In this document: piece after piece, positions 48,430 to 60,291 of the stretch | Layout of the letters: each line of letters starts with the position of its first letter | Position numbering within the stretch: position 1 is the stretch's first letter | Source: Ampullaceana balthica | Taxonomy: Eukaryota > Mollusca > Gastropoda > Lymnaeidae | Assembly (NCBI GenBank): GCA_944989445.1 | Contig: CALYLW010000341.1 | Location: 1,130,132 to 1,194,131, forward strand | DNA length: 64,000 nt | Direction: 5' to 3' | The notes under the pieces: generated by a model | Databases searched by the model: none | What the model was told of the DNA's origin: nothing | Seen by the model: only the letters and a program-made list of their open reading frames with translations | Program-made: the position numbers and the translations under genes

Positions 48430-48950
48430 TGTTCCTCCAAAGTTGTGACGGACATTCTCTTTTGGCGGTTTGAATCGGCTCACAGCTCTCATGGCCCGGC
48501 TCGTGATTTTACTGGCAAGCATCTTCAAGCGGGACAAAGACGTTCGCCTTTCACCCAAATGTCGGAAACCGACTCGATCGACGCCCGGCACTTGGCCAAC
48601 AGGGGGTCACTCGTCTCCTCCAGGTCACCACATACTCGGCAGCCGATAACCCTTTCTCATGACAGGCCCATGCTAGTAACTCCGTGTGGTGAAGTGCTCG
48701 GTCCTCATCTGGGCGATGAGTGTCCTTAGCGTTACGAGATATTTTCCACACGGGTTTGCTTTTGCTCGGCCACGGCATGAACTGGTGAACCTTTCCGGTC
48801 GTGTCTCCAGATGGCCAGCTCTGCAGCCATTTCTCTCAGAAATGGTCCTTAGGCCACCCACGATCTGACCCTCAACTGGGTCATCGGACGATCGGGTGAT
48901 TGGGACTGAGCAGCACCTTATCTCGCCAATAAATCGGCCCTGTCAAAGCG
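48430..48950. other. GC-rich island, unrecognised
   Basis: About 500 bp clearly richer in GC than the surroundings, with overlapping open frames on both strands of 60-94 codons. The minus frame 48591-48322 has a basic stretch. No family was recognised; a transposon or pseudogene piece is most likely. Confidence 0.3.
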
Positions 48951-49114
48951 AAATGTGTTGATGATTTAATCTGGATACATTTTATATCCAATCGTTTGGC
49001 ATTCTTTTATATAAATTGATACAAAGTAGCACTATCCTGATGACAGAAAGTAGCAGTCTCCTATTTGAGATGAAATGACAAAGTAGCACTCTCCTATTGG
49101 ACATGAAATGACAT

Positions 49115-49345
49115 AAAGTAGTCATCATCATCATCGGTGGCGCTACAGCCCATGTAGGGCCCTGGCCTGCTCCACCACATCTTTCCATTAGGTTCGATCG
49201 ATGGCTTTCCTTCTCCAAGCCCCAAACCCCCAGCTTTTGTTGGTCCGTTTCCACATCATCGATCCACATCAGTCTTGGGCAACCAGTGAGTCGTCTGCCC
49301 CCTGGATTCTGCCTGTAAATAATAGAGTAGCCCATTCCTAAGTGA
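49115..49345 (-). pseudogene. LINE C-terminal fragment with (TGATGA)n tail
   Basis: Minus strand: R-R-L-T-G-C-P-R-L-M-W-I-D-D-V-E, then K-L-G-V-W-G, the closing motif of a common LINE reverse transcriptase type. It ends with ATG repeats (plus strand TCATCATCATCATC). A very short 5'-truncated copy. Confidence 0.6.
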
Positions 49346-49674
49346 CATAACACGGAGCAGTATTCTCATATAACTTGACATACAGAAAAAAAAATTAAGA
49401 TTTTTTTGTTTTCATTTTTTTTTGGTGTGCATTTGAAGCTTTTGTCAAGTTTTTTTACCCTTAAAAAAGTGGTCAAATTGTAAAATTATTTCTAGTATGA
49501 TTTTATTATATTATTTCTTCTCAACAAACAACAGTGACTTGGTACCATATCGAGTAACCGTTTTTAAATTATTTCTTGTGTTATCATTATTATTGTTTCT
49601 TGTGAACTAATTCCAACACTGAATCGGTGATTAAATAAATAGGGGTAAAAAAAAAGATTTTAAAAAACCACCTT

Positions 49675-50000
49675 TTTGTAAGTGGACTAAAAAAGAAGAA
49701 AATAATTTAAAACTCATAAGTTCAAGTACTCTCATTTAATGTGACTTATAACTTTGGGCGGGTGTTTGGTATAAAAATTAAAGATTTATAATTTAGAAGG
49801 CAAAAGAGAGATAAAGTGAGAGAATGACTGAACAGCAAATGTCAAACCTAATAAGCGCCCGCCCCACGTTTTTAGTCATATTAAATGAAAGTACTTCAAG
49901 TTATACGTTTTTAATAATTTCCCTCTTTTTAGTCCACTTATAAAAACGTGTTTTTTTTTAATCTTTTTTTTTACCTCTTTTTATTGTATCCTTTTTATTT
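49675..50000. repeat. Inverted pair of TTTTTAGTC-type repeats
   Basis: 49675-49835 and 49860-50000 are reverse-complement relatives built around GTACTT and TTTTTAGTCCACTTATAAAA. Single relatives lie at 8450-8680 and 56225-56350. Confidence 0.6.
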
Positions 50001-50039
50001 TTAGTCTAAGTGTATAATCATAGAGTACAGTATATCGAA

Positions 50040-51240
50040 AAAATATTTTTTTTAAACGCATCGCGTGACAAACATTTACAGACTGAAACTGACTGAACTC
50101 CCCTTGCTGTGGTCATCGATGGCTGGGTTGAACTCCGTGGCACGTGGATGTCAACAATAGCAGACGGATACAGATGCTATAAAGAGATAAATTAAAAATG
50201 CATTAATTTAATTACGGTACATTCAATCCATCTGAAATTTTGATACAATGCATTGCCATCCAAGATCTATCTGTGGTAAATTTTTGAGATCTCTAGGACC
50301 ATCAGAAATGGTTTAATTTTACGTTGGAAAATTTGAAATTTGCGGACAGACAGACAAGAGCGAAAGGAAAATAATAAATACGTGGTAATAATAATTAAAC
50401 AACCCGTAAAAACAAAGTTTTTTACTATAAATCCTTTATATATGAGACAGAACTAAAAGTATTGATTATGTTTACATAGAGTTACAAAGAGATAAACTAA
50501 AAATGCATTAATTTAATTACGGTACATCCGATCGATCTGAAATTTTGATACAATTCATTGTAAGGTTACACGAGTCTATGTGCAAAATTTCAGCTTGATG
50601 GCATCACGGAAAATTGGTAACTTTTTTTACTTTTGTTTTTCCGCCCGCCCACGACGGACAGAGAGAGAGAGACAAGACGGTAAAGTTACAGCTGGATTTA
50701 ATAATAAAACAAACCCTGTAAAAACAAAGTTTTTGACTATAAATCCCTTATATATGAGACATAACTAATAGTATTGATTATTTTCAAACGTGACAAGCAT
50801 TTACAGACTGAATCTGTCTTAACTCAACTTTGCTTCATAACCCTAAAGTTGGACCGAGCTCAGCATGACACGTAAAATGTAAACAAAAGCAAGCCGGTAC
50901 ATCGATGGGTCGACGTCAAAGCGTCAACTCAAACTCTCACGTGGGGAAAAAAACAATAACAAACCGTGACTTTGAATTACATACGTTATATAAGGATACA
51001 ATAAAAATGCATTAATTTATTTACGGTACGTTTGATCGATCTGAAATTTTGATACGATGCATTGTTAGGTGAGACGGGTCCGTGTGCCAAATTTCAGCTC
51101 GATCGGATCACGGGAAGTGGGTCATTTTTGACTTTTGTTTTTCCGCCCGCCCAAGACAGAGATGACGACAGACAGAGAGAGACGGCGGTGAAGTTAATAT
51201 AAGGGATTTAAAAAGTGCTATTATAACGCGAGATTGTATT
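50040..51240. repeat. Dispersed repeat cluster (TATATATGAGACATAAC / GATCTGAAATTTTGATAC family)
   Basis: Two to three degenerate units containing CTTATATATGAGACATAAC, ATTAATTTAATTACGGTAC, TCGATCTGAAATTTTGATAC and GACAGAGAGAGAGAC. Relatives lie at 8700-8930, 17760-18085, 32650-33300, 38280-38850 and 57540-57580. Confidence 0.75.
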
Positions 51241-51465
51241 TTCGACAATTATTCCATCTATTAGTCCAGGGCCGTTTTGACCGGGGCCATTATGTCGGTT
51301 AACCAAAAATGTGTTACGGATTGGTCATATACAGTCTTTGAAAGTCAGTGGTGACTGTTGGAGGTAATGAGTTTAGAACTACGATTTTACACTACCTTGC
51401 ACACATTAAATTTAACAACCTCCAAGTATTCCTCCAATAAACACGCGTGCTTATCTTCCCCTCAG

Positions 51466-51638
51466 ACTGATGGTTCCGTTCACGATGCTGTCGCTGATGT
51501 GTGTTGTGCCTTTTTTCCTGTCGCCCGATGAGCCGGAGAAGTTGATGGTGTCCATTACGTTGCTGCTGTCGTTCACCGTCATGATTGACTGCGTGTCCAG
51601 GAAACTGCCACAGACGTCGGAAAATTTCTCCATTTTAG
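51466..51638 (+). CDS. Second M1-M2 exon (cassette 2) of a Cys-loop receptor
   Basis: Acceptor TCTTCCCCTCAG|A, donor TTTTAG|GTAGGG, 173 bp, identical in length and phases (2 in, 1 out) to exon 8. It encodes a divergent M1 (L-M-V-P-F-T-M-L) and M2 after P-D-E-P-E-K. On the same numbering the pore has Met at 2', Thr at 6', Leu at 9', Asp at 16', Ser at 19' and Arg at 20', followed by K-L-P-Q-T-S. The frame is intact. No extracellular exon was found between 47046 and 51466, so this is either an alternative exon of the upstream gene or the 3' half of a partial tandem copy. Confidence 0.88.
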
Positions 51639-51730
51639 GTAGGGGCACATAATCGTTAATAAAACCTCCCTTATGTATCAAAAATAAGCATATGAGACAA
51701 AAAGCATCTGGATATATAATATATATATCA

Positions 51731-52270
51731 CCAAAACGAGTATGTGCAAATGAGCATGACGAATGGCCCTCGCTGGGGTCGACCGATCACTGTTGGCAAT
51801 CGTAGTGGGAAGAAAAGGGGTGAAAAAAGGTCGGGGGGTGCAACAACTTTTCTTGTGGTAAATTGCGTTGTTCTTTCACAGAATAACATGTGATTTGTGG
51901 TGTAGTGGTTGTCACGTCCGCCTTGCACGTGGAAAGTCCTTGGTTCAAGCCACAGCGGTACAAAAAAAATAATTTTAAAAAAATGTTTTGTTTCTGCCCG
52001 TTTCTTTCCCCCTATTTTGCGAACATGACTAACCCCCGCTAGGGTCGGCCAATCACAGTTTATTGGTTTATGGTTGGCAAGGGATGGTAGTAAATGGGGG
52101 GGGTGAGGGCAGGTAACAACAACCACAGTGCGCATGTCTCCACGTTTACTAGCTTTTTTTTTCATTACTTCGTGCTGCTGTTTGTGTCCGCTCTCTCACC
52201 CCCCCCCCTTTTTCTTTGCACTATCTATGATGACCAAGGCTGTGGCGTTTTCTACGCCACGGATCTTATC
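51731..52270. repeat. Dispersed element (copy 2) between cassette 2 exons
   Basis: Longer relative of 22430-22697, with a tRNA-Val-like sequence inside (51891-51962). It lies in the intron between the second M1-M2 and M3-M4 exons. Confidence 0.6.
51891..51962 (+). pseudogene. tRNA-Val-like pseudogene
   Basis: The D arm (GGTGTAGTGGTTGTCACG) and anticodon arm (TCCGCCTTGCACGTGGA) match eukaryotic tRNA-Val, but the anticodon reads TGC instead of a Val anticodon. The T stem and acceptor stem are badly paired. Confidence 0.5.
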
Positions 52271-52797
52271 TAGTTTTATATAATACAAGTAAAAGCAAAG
52301 TCGAACCAATTTGGCTTTCCAAATAATTCTACTCATTTTTCTCTTTAAATGTTTTTTTTTAAGGGAGGGGGGACCTTATTATTATATTGTTATACAATGG
52401 ATATTATAATTTCTTTCCATAACGTTAGAGCAAAAATCTTTAGCTGCCCAGGCCTAAATACTTACTAATTAATTTTTTAAAGGTTTTAATGGTTCATGGT
52501 TTTTACGATATTGTTGTTATTAGTAATTTTTTTTTAGTTCTTTAAGCACGGATATCAATACAGATTTTTGTTTGTTAATCTTCTTTTTTTTTAAAGTTTA
52601 TTTTAATTTTCAACTCAAGCACACATAACTGCGATGAAATGTAAATCTACCATTGAAAATAAAATCATCACTTGGTAACAAAACTTGTATCATAAATACC
52701 GAATAAGATACTAAGAGGTGTACACAAAACAATATGACCAAAAACTCCATCTCATCTGGTCTTTCGTCTGACTGGTATTTCTTTATTTATATGGTAT

Positions 52798-52992
52798 TTA
52801 GCGGTAGCGCGCTGGACTGCCGAATCGAGGTAGAAGAGAGTCGCGGGTTCTACTCTCGGTGCTGGCAAAGGCCCCCGGGGGCATTGTGCTAGCCACAAAA
52901 TCCCTTGCTCGTTAGTGGTGGCTAAATAAAACTTGTGAACGCTACTTCACTTGCCCCATAGTCTCTCTCATAGACTGTAAAAGGGTTATTAT
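52798..52992 (+). mobile_element. tRNA-derived SINE of a second family
   Basis: tRNA-like head (GCGGTAGCGCGCTGGACTG and B box GGGTTCTACTC), and a central part with TGTGAACGCTACTTCACTTGCC, close to that of the 47.6-kb SINE. The 3' end is unrelated to it. It lies about 150 bp upstream of the second M3-M4 exon. Confidence 0.7.
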
Positions 52993-53144
52993 GGTATTTT
53001 TTTCACTGAGATTTTCTTTTTGGGATCTGTATACGATCCTAAGTTTATTTATGTTTAGCCCACTTTTTTTAAATGATTATTTCCTCTGTGATTTATCAAC
53101 TTAAGATGACGCGTTGTTTTTATAGGTCACATTTGTGTTTTCAG

Positions 53145-53512
53145 TGATGTACATGACGTCACTGTTTATCCAGTCGTTTTTGGGCGTGGCCTGCAATGCC
53201 TTTGTGCTGATCGTCAACAACCATGACACGAAGCGACAAACGTCATCCGTGGCTAAAAACACCACCCCTGTGACCGTGGCCGTAACTACTCTAGAGGAAA
53301 CGGAAACCTCTTGCAGACGCTGGGATAGTTTGATGAGAACCTGTTTCCTGTTCCCTAACCACAAATATGCCACAGAGACGTTAAATCACTCACGTGATAC
53401 CAGACAAAAGGAAATGTCCCGTGCCAACAGACTTAACAATTACTTCCTTGTTCTAAATATTCTTCTCCTCGTGGTTATTACTCCTATAAATTGGTATTTC
53501 ATGTTGTTTTAA
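53145..53512 (+). CDS. Second M3-M4 terminal exon (cassette 2)
   Basis: Acceptor TTTGTGTTTTCAG|TG in phase 1, matching the donor phase of the 51466 exon; 368 bp to a TAA stop. It encodes M3 (V-M-Y-M-T-S-L-F with C-N-A-F-V-L-I-V), a cytoplasmic loop of about 70 residues starting N-N-H-D-T-K-R-Q and containing two Cys, and M4 (N-Y-F-L-V-L-N-I-L-L-L-V-V-I). With exons 1-7 and 51466-51638 it would give 1317 bp, a 438-residue receptor, in frame throughout. The loop has little similarity to that of cassette 1. Confidence 0.88.
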
Positions 53513-54360
53513 TCAACAATTTTCACCCTTTGAGAAGATAAGTGAGAAATGTGTTTACATTCAGTCTAACTAATGTGAATGGCATGAATGGTTGAGCTAA
53601 GTGAGACACTCAAAATTCAAAGCTTGCGGTGCCAAACATTCTGTCTTCCATAATAGGGGTTGTTCGTAAAGGACATCAATGTCTCTTTTGGACATTTCCC
53701 CTTCGTCCAAGTATACCTGCATAACAGCCCCCCCCCCACACACACACAGACTTTTCCAACCAGCGCAGTTGCGGATGTCTCCATAAAAAGGGGAAAAAAT
53801 AGGATTTTTTAATGACGATTTTTCCAAAGAGACTAAATTTAAATCTACGCCTAAATAATTGTGTCGTTGTGATTATAATTTGACTTAAGTCAACATCCTG
53901 AAAATTAAAGTTAATTTTTAATGCAAAAGTGTTGATACATTGAGGTGAATACACAGATAAAATTCCAGGATATTTTTTCATTCTTCTTGGTAGTTAAAGG
54001 ACAATTTTATATTTTTTTTTAAACTGGAGTTTCACTTTTTTTAAATGTTAAAACTGCTCCACACAGTGGACTAAAAGCAGAATGTAACCCCACCCTCAAA
54101 ATAGCATAACACCCCCGTCCCATCATGTCGGCACATATCCATTTTTGAAACGAATCTCACCCCACATATTCACCGCCCTTATGTCCAAGTCCTTTATGAA
54201 CGGTCCCTATGAACACTTTCAGGACATCAGAGAGGCAGCTTTGGTTGAATCTTTTGCTATGTTCATGGAAAATTATCAATATTAAAAATTGTTGATTTCA
54301 GTCATTCGCGTTTTAAGCTTGTTATCATTGAATATTAATAAAGCAATATTTGATGCAAAG
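53513..54360. other. 3' flank of cassette 2, nothing recognised
   Basis: Presumed 3' UTR and intergenic sequence. There is a C-run near 53728-53740, and an AATAAA near 54338 just before the MITE. Confidence 0.4.
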
Positions 54361-54749
54361 GGCCGTCCAAGAATGACGTCACACACCTAGGGGGGAGGGG
54401 TCACACTTAAGAGGGGGGTGTTTGTGAAATGTGACGTCACATCAAAATGCGTAACTTCAAATTAAAGTTCCTCATAAATATTTGTTTGCTTACAATTTAT
54501 TTAATGACGTTTTCAATGACTTGCGATATTAGAGTGCAGCCTTACACAAAATACATACTTAAATGACAAAAAGTTTACTTGAAACACGCTAATATTCAAA
54601 CAGAAAATACAGCTTTTATGGGAGAGGGGGGAGCTTTGTGACGTCATATTGGAGGGGGTCTAAGTTTGTGTGCCAACGTGTGATCAGGGGGTGTGGGAGG
54701 GGGGTCGAAAAATCGGCCAAAATCGCGTAGCGTCATTTATGGACGGCCC
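54361..54749. mobile_element. GGCCGTCCATAAATGACGTCA-type MITE, full copy
   Basis: About 390 bp, ends GGGCCGTCCAAGAATGACGTC and GCGTCATTTATGGACGGCCCC. This is the cleanest copy in the window and is useful as a family reference. Confidence 0.75.
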
Positions 54750-55770
54750 CAAACTTCAACAAGTGGCTTTAGTCAAGTCTATTCAAGTGAACATCACCTC
54801 TAAATCATACAACTTGCATCTCAAATTTTACCCAACAAAACGTATGTTATTTGAGCTTTATAAATATGACGCATCCAAACTGGATAAACAAAACAACTAT
54901 TTAAAGTAAAATGAAAGTCAGTGAGTGCTCTTTGTGTAACCTCAAGTGACATCTATAATTCATCTCAATTTTTTAGCAGTTTCTTGAAATCCAATTACTC
55001 TGAAATTCTGTTCATCTAGTGATGTAAAATGAGACCTTAATTAATCAGTAGGTCACAAGTAATTTCCACTTACCCGTGAGTGACTTCTATCGTGTTTTTC
55101 AATTTCGACAAAGCTTTCTAGTTTTCACTTAAGTTAAAATTATTGGATGGCAATACTGTAATAAAATTTTTCTTACAGATAGCTCACAAGTGACTTCACT
55201 TTGACCATTGCTTGGCCTCTTCACTGCAGCTCAATAATGATCAACTGATCAACTTTCTAATGTACAATTTTACTGAAAATGTTACACTTAACTACCCCAA
55301 TATTTAAAAAAAAATTATGTTTCATGATAAGTATGTGACCAGTGTAACCCAAATAATGCCTAGTTTAAGGAAGTGTCGTTTTAAGTTTTCATGATTACTT
55401 GTGGGAACAGTTCAGACATCAAATTTCATAAGTGACCTTCAGGTTTTTAAATCGTATATTTCAAACCACTTCCTGATGTTCCTATGAAATATTCAAAAGA
55501 TATTTTTAAAAATGTAATATTTAGAAAATGTTGTTATAATAATGAGCTTGTCCAGAAATGTACAAAACAATATGAAAACATCTTTCCAAAAATTTTGAAA
55601 AGCTACAGTTTTATTTTCAAAGCTTCGAGTGCCCATTAGCACCCCAAAGGATCCAAACCGTACTACTAAACTTCTAACAACTAGGCTACCGTCATATAAC
55701 CGCTCTTGTAGTCTCTACTTTATTGCCATTATCACTCGATTAGCAAAGAACATTGGACTACTGATTCAAA
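54750..55770. other. Unassigned sequence
   Basis: AT-rich, with no frame or repeat recognised between the MITE and the paralogous segment. Confidence 0.45.
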
Positions 55771-57130
55771 TTCATCAGGCCTTAACATTTATTTTGTAGA
55801 TGACCCTTGAAGGTGGTCGTGACACACGAATTAAGAATATCTCCTCTAACATTCCACACTCGACTCTCTAATAAAATTAAATTATTGAAAACAACAACAA
55901 GTAATTGGAGAGGAGATGTGCTGTGCGCTTAAATGCTATTGTCAAACAAAGCATTTTACAAGGATACGCTCAAGACCGCATTGAAGGCTTATGTCGTTAG
56001 GCATGACTCCTGGGAGGCAGCAGCCGAAGACCGAGCCCCCTGGCGCCTTTCTATACAGAGCGGCGCAACAACACGCGAAACAGACAACAGGCTGTCAAGT
56101 CCATGAAGACACCCCAAGAAATATCTTGCTAGAACCCCACCTGATGACATCCTGGCCATCTCTTGCCCAACCTTTGGACGCAACGTGCGGGCAAATATTG
56201 GTCTCATGAGCCACCAAAGGAAACGCCCTACGTTTTTAGTCATATTACATCATAGTGCCTATTTTCCATTTTGAATTTTTAATTTTTATTTTCTTCTTTT
56301 TAGTCAGCGTATAAAAACGTGGTTTTTAAAAATCTTTTTTTTTACTTCTATTTATTAATATAAACAAAGACCTTCCTCATTCAGTTTCCCCTCAACTACC
56401 ACTTGTAAAATTTAATAAATAGTGCTAAACGTGAGAAAGAAGAGGAAATGTAGAGGAAATGTAGAGGAAATGTGCGCTCATTCTTTAAAATATTCACAAT
56501 TCAGAGCCAAAATGTGCAACAATTAGTCAGCCGTTCCCCCCTGTGTTGACAATTGTTAGGAATTACCAGCAAATAGCTCAATGTTTAATGCGCCGATCAG
56601 ACGCTGATGATATTCTAGGGCCGTGATGGGAATACTCATTGACGTTATCTCGTTAATTAAATATTGATGTATATGGATTGATTTCCATGTGCTTTTGTTT
56701 ATAGGCGTAGAATTCATTTAGAACTCACACGTTTAAAGGAACATGCAGGTCAATTGGTGTGCCTCCCCCAAGCACCACATACACAAGCACACACACATTC
56801 ACTAACACAGGTGCGGATACGTTTGAGCACAAAGTGACTCGAGGGCATAGATCGTAACGTAAGGTTCTATTTATAAAGTTGGCAAGCGTGCATACTACTT
56901 TCATTTTTAACAAAATAAACAAAAAATAAATATATTTTTAAACTCCAAGTCACACGCATGGTGTATTCGTGCCTTGATTCGCCCTTTGCTGCACTTTTTG
57001 GTATTATTATGTCTTTCTAGACTAATCTAGACAAAGGCGTTGGCATTGATGTCAGTAATAGTCAACCAGAGATGGTAAAACAATGTTGTCATTTCGTTAG
57101 TAGCCTATTCCTTGCCTAACACGTGTGTCG
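55770..57130. repeat. Paralogue of the 13660-17150 segment
   Basis: Shares blocks in the same order with 13660-17150: CTTAACATTTATTTTGTAGATG, the zinc-finger remnant, GCCAAAATGTGCA, GACGCTGATGATATT, CACCACATACACAAG and AGTAGCCTATTC. It lacks the 14660-16561 insertion, so it serves as an empty site. Confidence 0.7.
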
Positions 57131-57150
57131 TCCTGACACAGATGAATGTT

Positions 57151-57441
57151 TTTATCTTATCTTATCTTATCTATACAGACGCTCCTTCTATGCAGAAGAT
57201 AGTTGCGTCCACAGACCATGACAGATGATCTGTTGGCAAGTGATGCAGCATTCACAGGCAACGGCTTTGTGGGTTCCACGCATTACCCAGCCGCCTAACT
57301 ACATGGAGTGTTAGGTACCCATTCGGAGCGGGGTGACTCAGGGACGCCCTAGGCCCCGGGAACAAATGCCTTCACACAGATTCGAACCCGTGACCATCGG
57401 TACGACAGTCCAGTGCGCTGCCACTTGACCACCGCGTCCCC
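57151..57441 (-). mobile_element. tRNA-derived SINE, copy 2
   Basis: Reverse-oriented copy matching 47597-47895 end to end, including A/B boxes and TTATC-repeat tail on the plus strand. It starts GGGGACGCGGTGGTCAAGTGG in sense orientation. Confidence 0.88.
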
Positions 57442-57580
57442 GGTGTTAATTAAAATGATGAAATGACCTGTAAAAAGGATTATAATTTGAGTTTTCAGCA
57501 CTTACAATTTAAAATAAATTTTAATAAATAGATGTAAAAACAAAGTTTTTGATTATAAAGCCCTTATATATGAGACATGG

Positions 57581-59466
57581 GGCCGTCCATAAATGACGTC
57601 ACGCGATTTTTGTCGATTTTTTACCCTCTCCCCCCCCCCTCGTTACGCGTCGTCACATAAACTTAGACCCCCCCTCTAAAAATACGTCACAAATCTTTGA
57701 CCCCCCCCCCAAAAAAAAATTATTTAAAATAATATAAACAATTCTTTTTGAAAATAAGTATGTTTCAAATCACTTTTAATGTCATTTCAGTAGTTATTAT
57801 ATATTTAGTGAAGATCTACATTTTAATATCGTAACCCGCGTGTAGCATTTTTTTAAAACGTTTAACCGGCCTTCAGAAAACGAACTGTGTTAACATCCTT
57901 AGATTATATTTTATTTTAATGCATACAAATTAAACATTGACTATTAATCATCACGGTTAACGTCCTTGTTTAGAACAAAAATTATATTAAAATAACATTT
58001 TTTAAATGTAATTTTAAAAAATCCCTCAATTGACTGACAGGCATCCCGTAAGAAAGAGGTCGGTGAACAGAGGTAAATAACCTCATCTGGGTTCAAAAAG
58101 GGAATTCTTGGAGGTAATGCAGACTCATTTGGGACATATAACATCCACTACAATCCACTAGATATATTAAAATACGTCATGTGTACGTGTACGCTTAGAA
58201 CATATGCCCATTATTGAACCGGTTCCTTCCAGAAAATGCATTTTTTTTAAATTTGAGAACTATGTAGATTTCTTACCTACGTACTATACGAAGACACCTA
58301 AATCTACCCTACTTTCATTTATATTGACACGAATGACAATAATCTTAATCCACATGCCTTATCTATAACAGACACCCTTTCTGTGATATTTAAAATTAAT
58401 GACTTAAAAACTGAGCTAAGAAGAAAAGTTGTTTTGTGCTCCTCTCGAATTTCGATGTCAAGAATTTGATGCATTCAATAAAGTTAATGAATACATGACT
58501 AATTTTAAATGGGCTCATTTACCATTATATCTAGAACAGTGCTTCTCAAAGTTTTTAGTATGGCGGACCGGCAGGAATTTTTGCCATTGCACCAGAGACC
58601 GGTGCACTATTTTCCCTGCACTGACAATTTTTTCTGTCCTTTTTTGAGAACATCTGCGGACCGGCAGTGGATGGCCCACGGACCGGCACCGGTCCGAGGA
58701 CCACCACTTTGAGAAGCACTGATCTAGAAGACTAGAATGGCCAGGGGCGTTTGACAAAAAACCAATCGAACAATTATATCAAACTTAAAACGTTTTTAAT
58801 TCTATCAAATAGATTCCCTCCCTTTTTTAAGAAAAAAGGATACTACGTGTCGTTTTGACTTAAAATATCTACGCATAATCCTATTCAGATCATTTTTAGA
58901 CACTTGTCATGCTTGTAAAACTCACCAGTAGCATTTTCGGGGGGGGGTCTAACGACGCTCCCCCAAATCCCCGAGTCATGTGAGCAGGACCTAGAGTCTC
59001 GGGGTTGGGGGAGGGGGTAACGCACACATAAACTTGTATATTTTGGGATAACGGCCAAAAAAGCTCAACGACTCCTGCCATGAGAGAACCAACCGGAGCT
59101 GCGGTTACATCACAAATGCTTTGATGTCAACATCAAACGACGCAGTGTAACAATTTCATATGCTATCTTGTGGATTCTCAAACTTAAGGATTATAATTAG
59201 ATTTAATTTTCGTGTCTCGATAGTTTACGCCAACCAGCGTCTGATGGCCTACCGACCGGCACATTGAGAAGCACAAATTTAAAAAAAAATAATAATTAAA
59301 TAAATTGTAAGCGACCAAATATTTTAGTGGAAGTTTTATTTAAAGTTACCCTTTTGATGTGACGTCACATTTCTTCAACCCCCCTCCCTCCCCCTCGTCA
59401 CGCATCGTACCAAAAGTGTGACCCCCTCCCCCCTAGGTGCGTGACGTCTTTTATGGACGGCCCCCA
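57581..59466. mobile_element. Long relative of the GGCCGTCCATAAATGACGTCA family
   Basis: About 1.9 kb bounded by GGGGCCGTCCATAAATGACG and CTTTTATGGACGGCCCCC. It splits the dispersed repeat GAGACAT|AACTAAAAG with AT on both sides, so the junctions are clear. The extra interior (57.9-58.5 kb) could hold remnants of an autonomous partner, but no recognisable protein was found. A separate hAT MITE is nested at 58537-58721. Confidence 0.65.
58537..58721. mobile_element. CAGTGCTTCTCAAA hAT MITE
   Basis: 185 bp, ends CAGTGCTTCTCAAAG and CTTTGAGAAGCACTG, exact 8-bp duplication ATCTAGAA at 58529-58536 and 58722-58729. Confidence 0.87.
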
Positions 59467-60088
59467 TAACTAAAAGCAGTGATTATGTTTAAACGCGATA
59501 TTTACAGCCTCAAACAGAATTATCTCCCCTGGTTTTAAAAAAACAGGCGCAGGGACGGTAGGGGGTGTGAACATCAACGGTCGGCGTCAACGCGGGAACT
59601 GAACTGGCACGTAAAAGAATTATACATCGTTAAAAATTTAATCGATAAAAATTAATTTGATCGATTAAAATTCGTTTAAATTTATTAAAATATTTTTTTT
59701 AAATTTTTTTTTCAATTTATTAATTTATTAATGATTTATATTTTTTATTACTTACATACTACTTTTAAATGTCATTTTTTCCTTATATAAGCTACATAAA
59801 AACTGACTCATCATTAATTCTCGAATTTCCGTGTAGGTAGAATCATGAAACTTTGGGAAGTTGTTGAGTACACTCCCGCGATGGAGTAAGGCGAAAAAAA
59901 TATTTAAATTATCACTCACTGGAGGCCGGGGGCCAAATGTATTTTTTTCACCTTATATGAGAATATTAAATTTTGTCTAAACTTTGGATACTGTGTAGAT
60001 GGATTTTGGAAAAAAAATGGAATATAAAAACTTGATAACCTGTATTAAAATACTATATGGCATTAAAATGTTATTAATCATTCTTGTG

Positions 60089-60291
60089 GAGTCGAGGGCC
60101 CCTAATCTCTTGTCGAGCCGAGGGCCCCTAATCTCTTGTGGAGCCGAGGGCCCCTAATCTCTTGTGGAGCCGAGGGCCCCTAATCTCTTGTGGAGCCGAG
60201 GGCCCCTAATCTCTTGTGGAGCCGAGGGCCCCTAATCTCTTGTGGAGCCGAGGGCCCCTAATCTCTTGTGGAGCCGAGGGCCCCTAATCTC
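60089..60291. repeat. 26-bp tandem repeat, 8 copies
   Basis: Unit GGAGCCGAGGGCCCCTAATC plus TCTTGT, nearly identical between copies. Confidence 0.95.
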
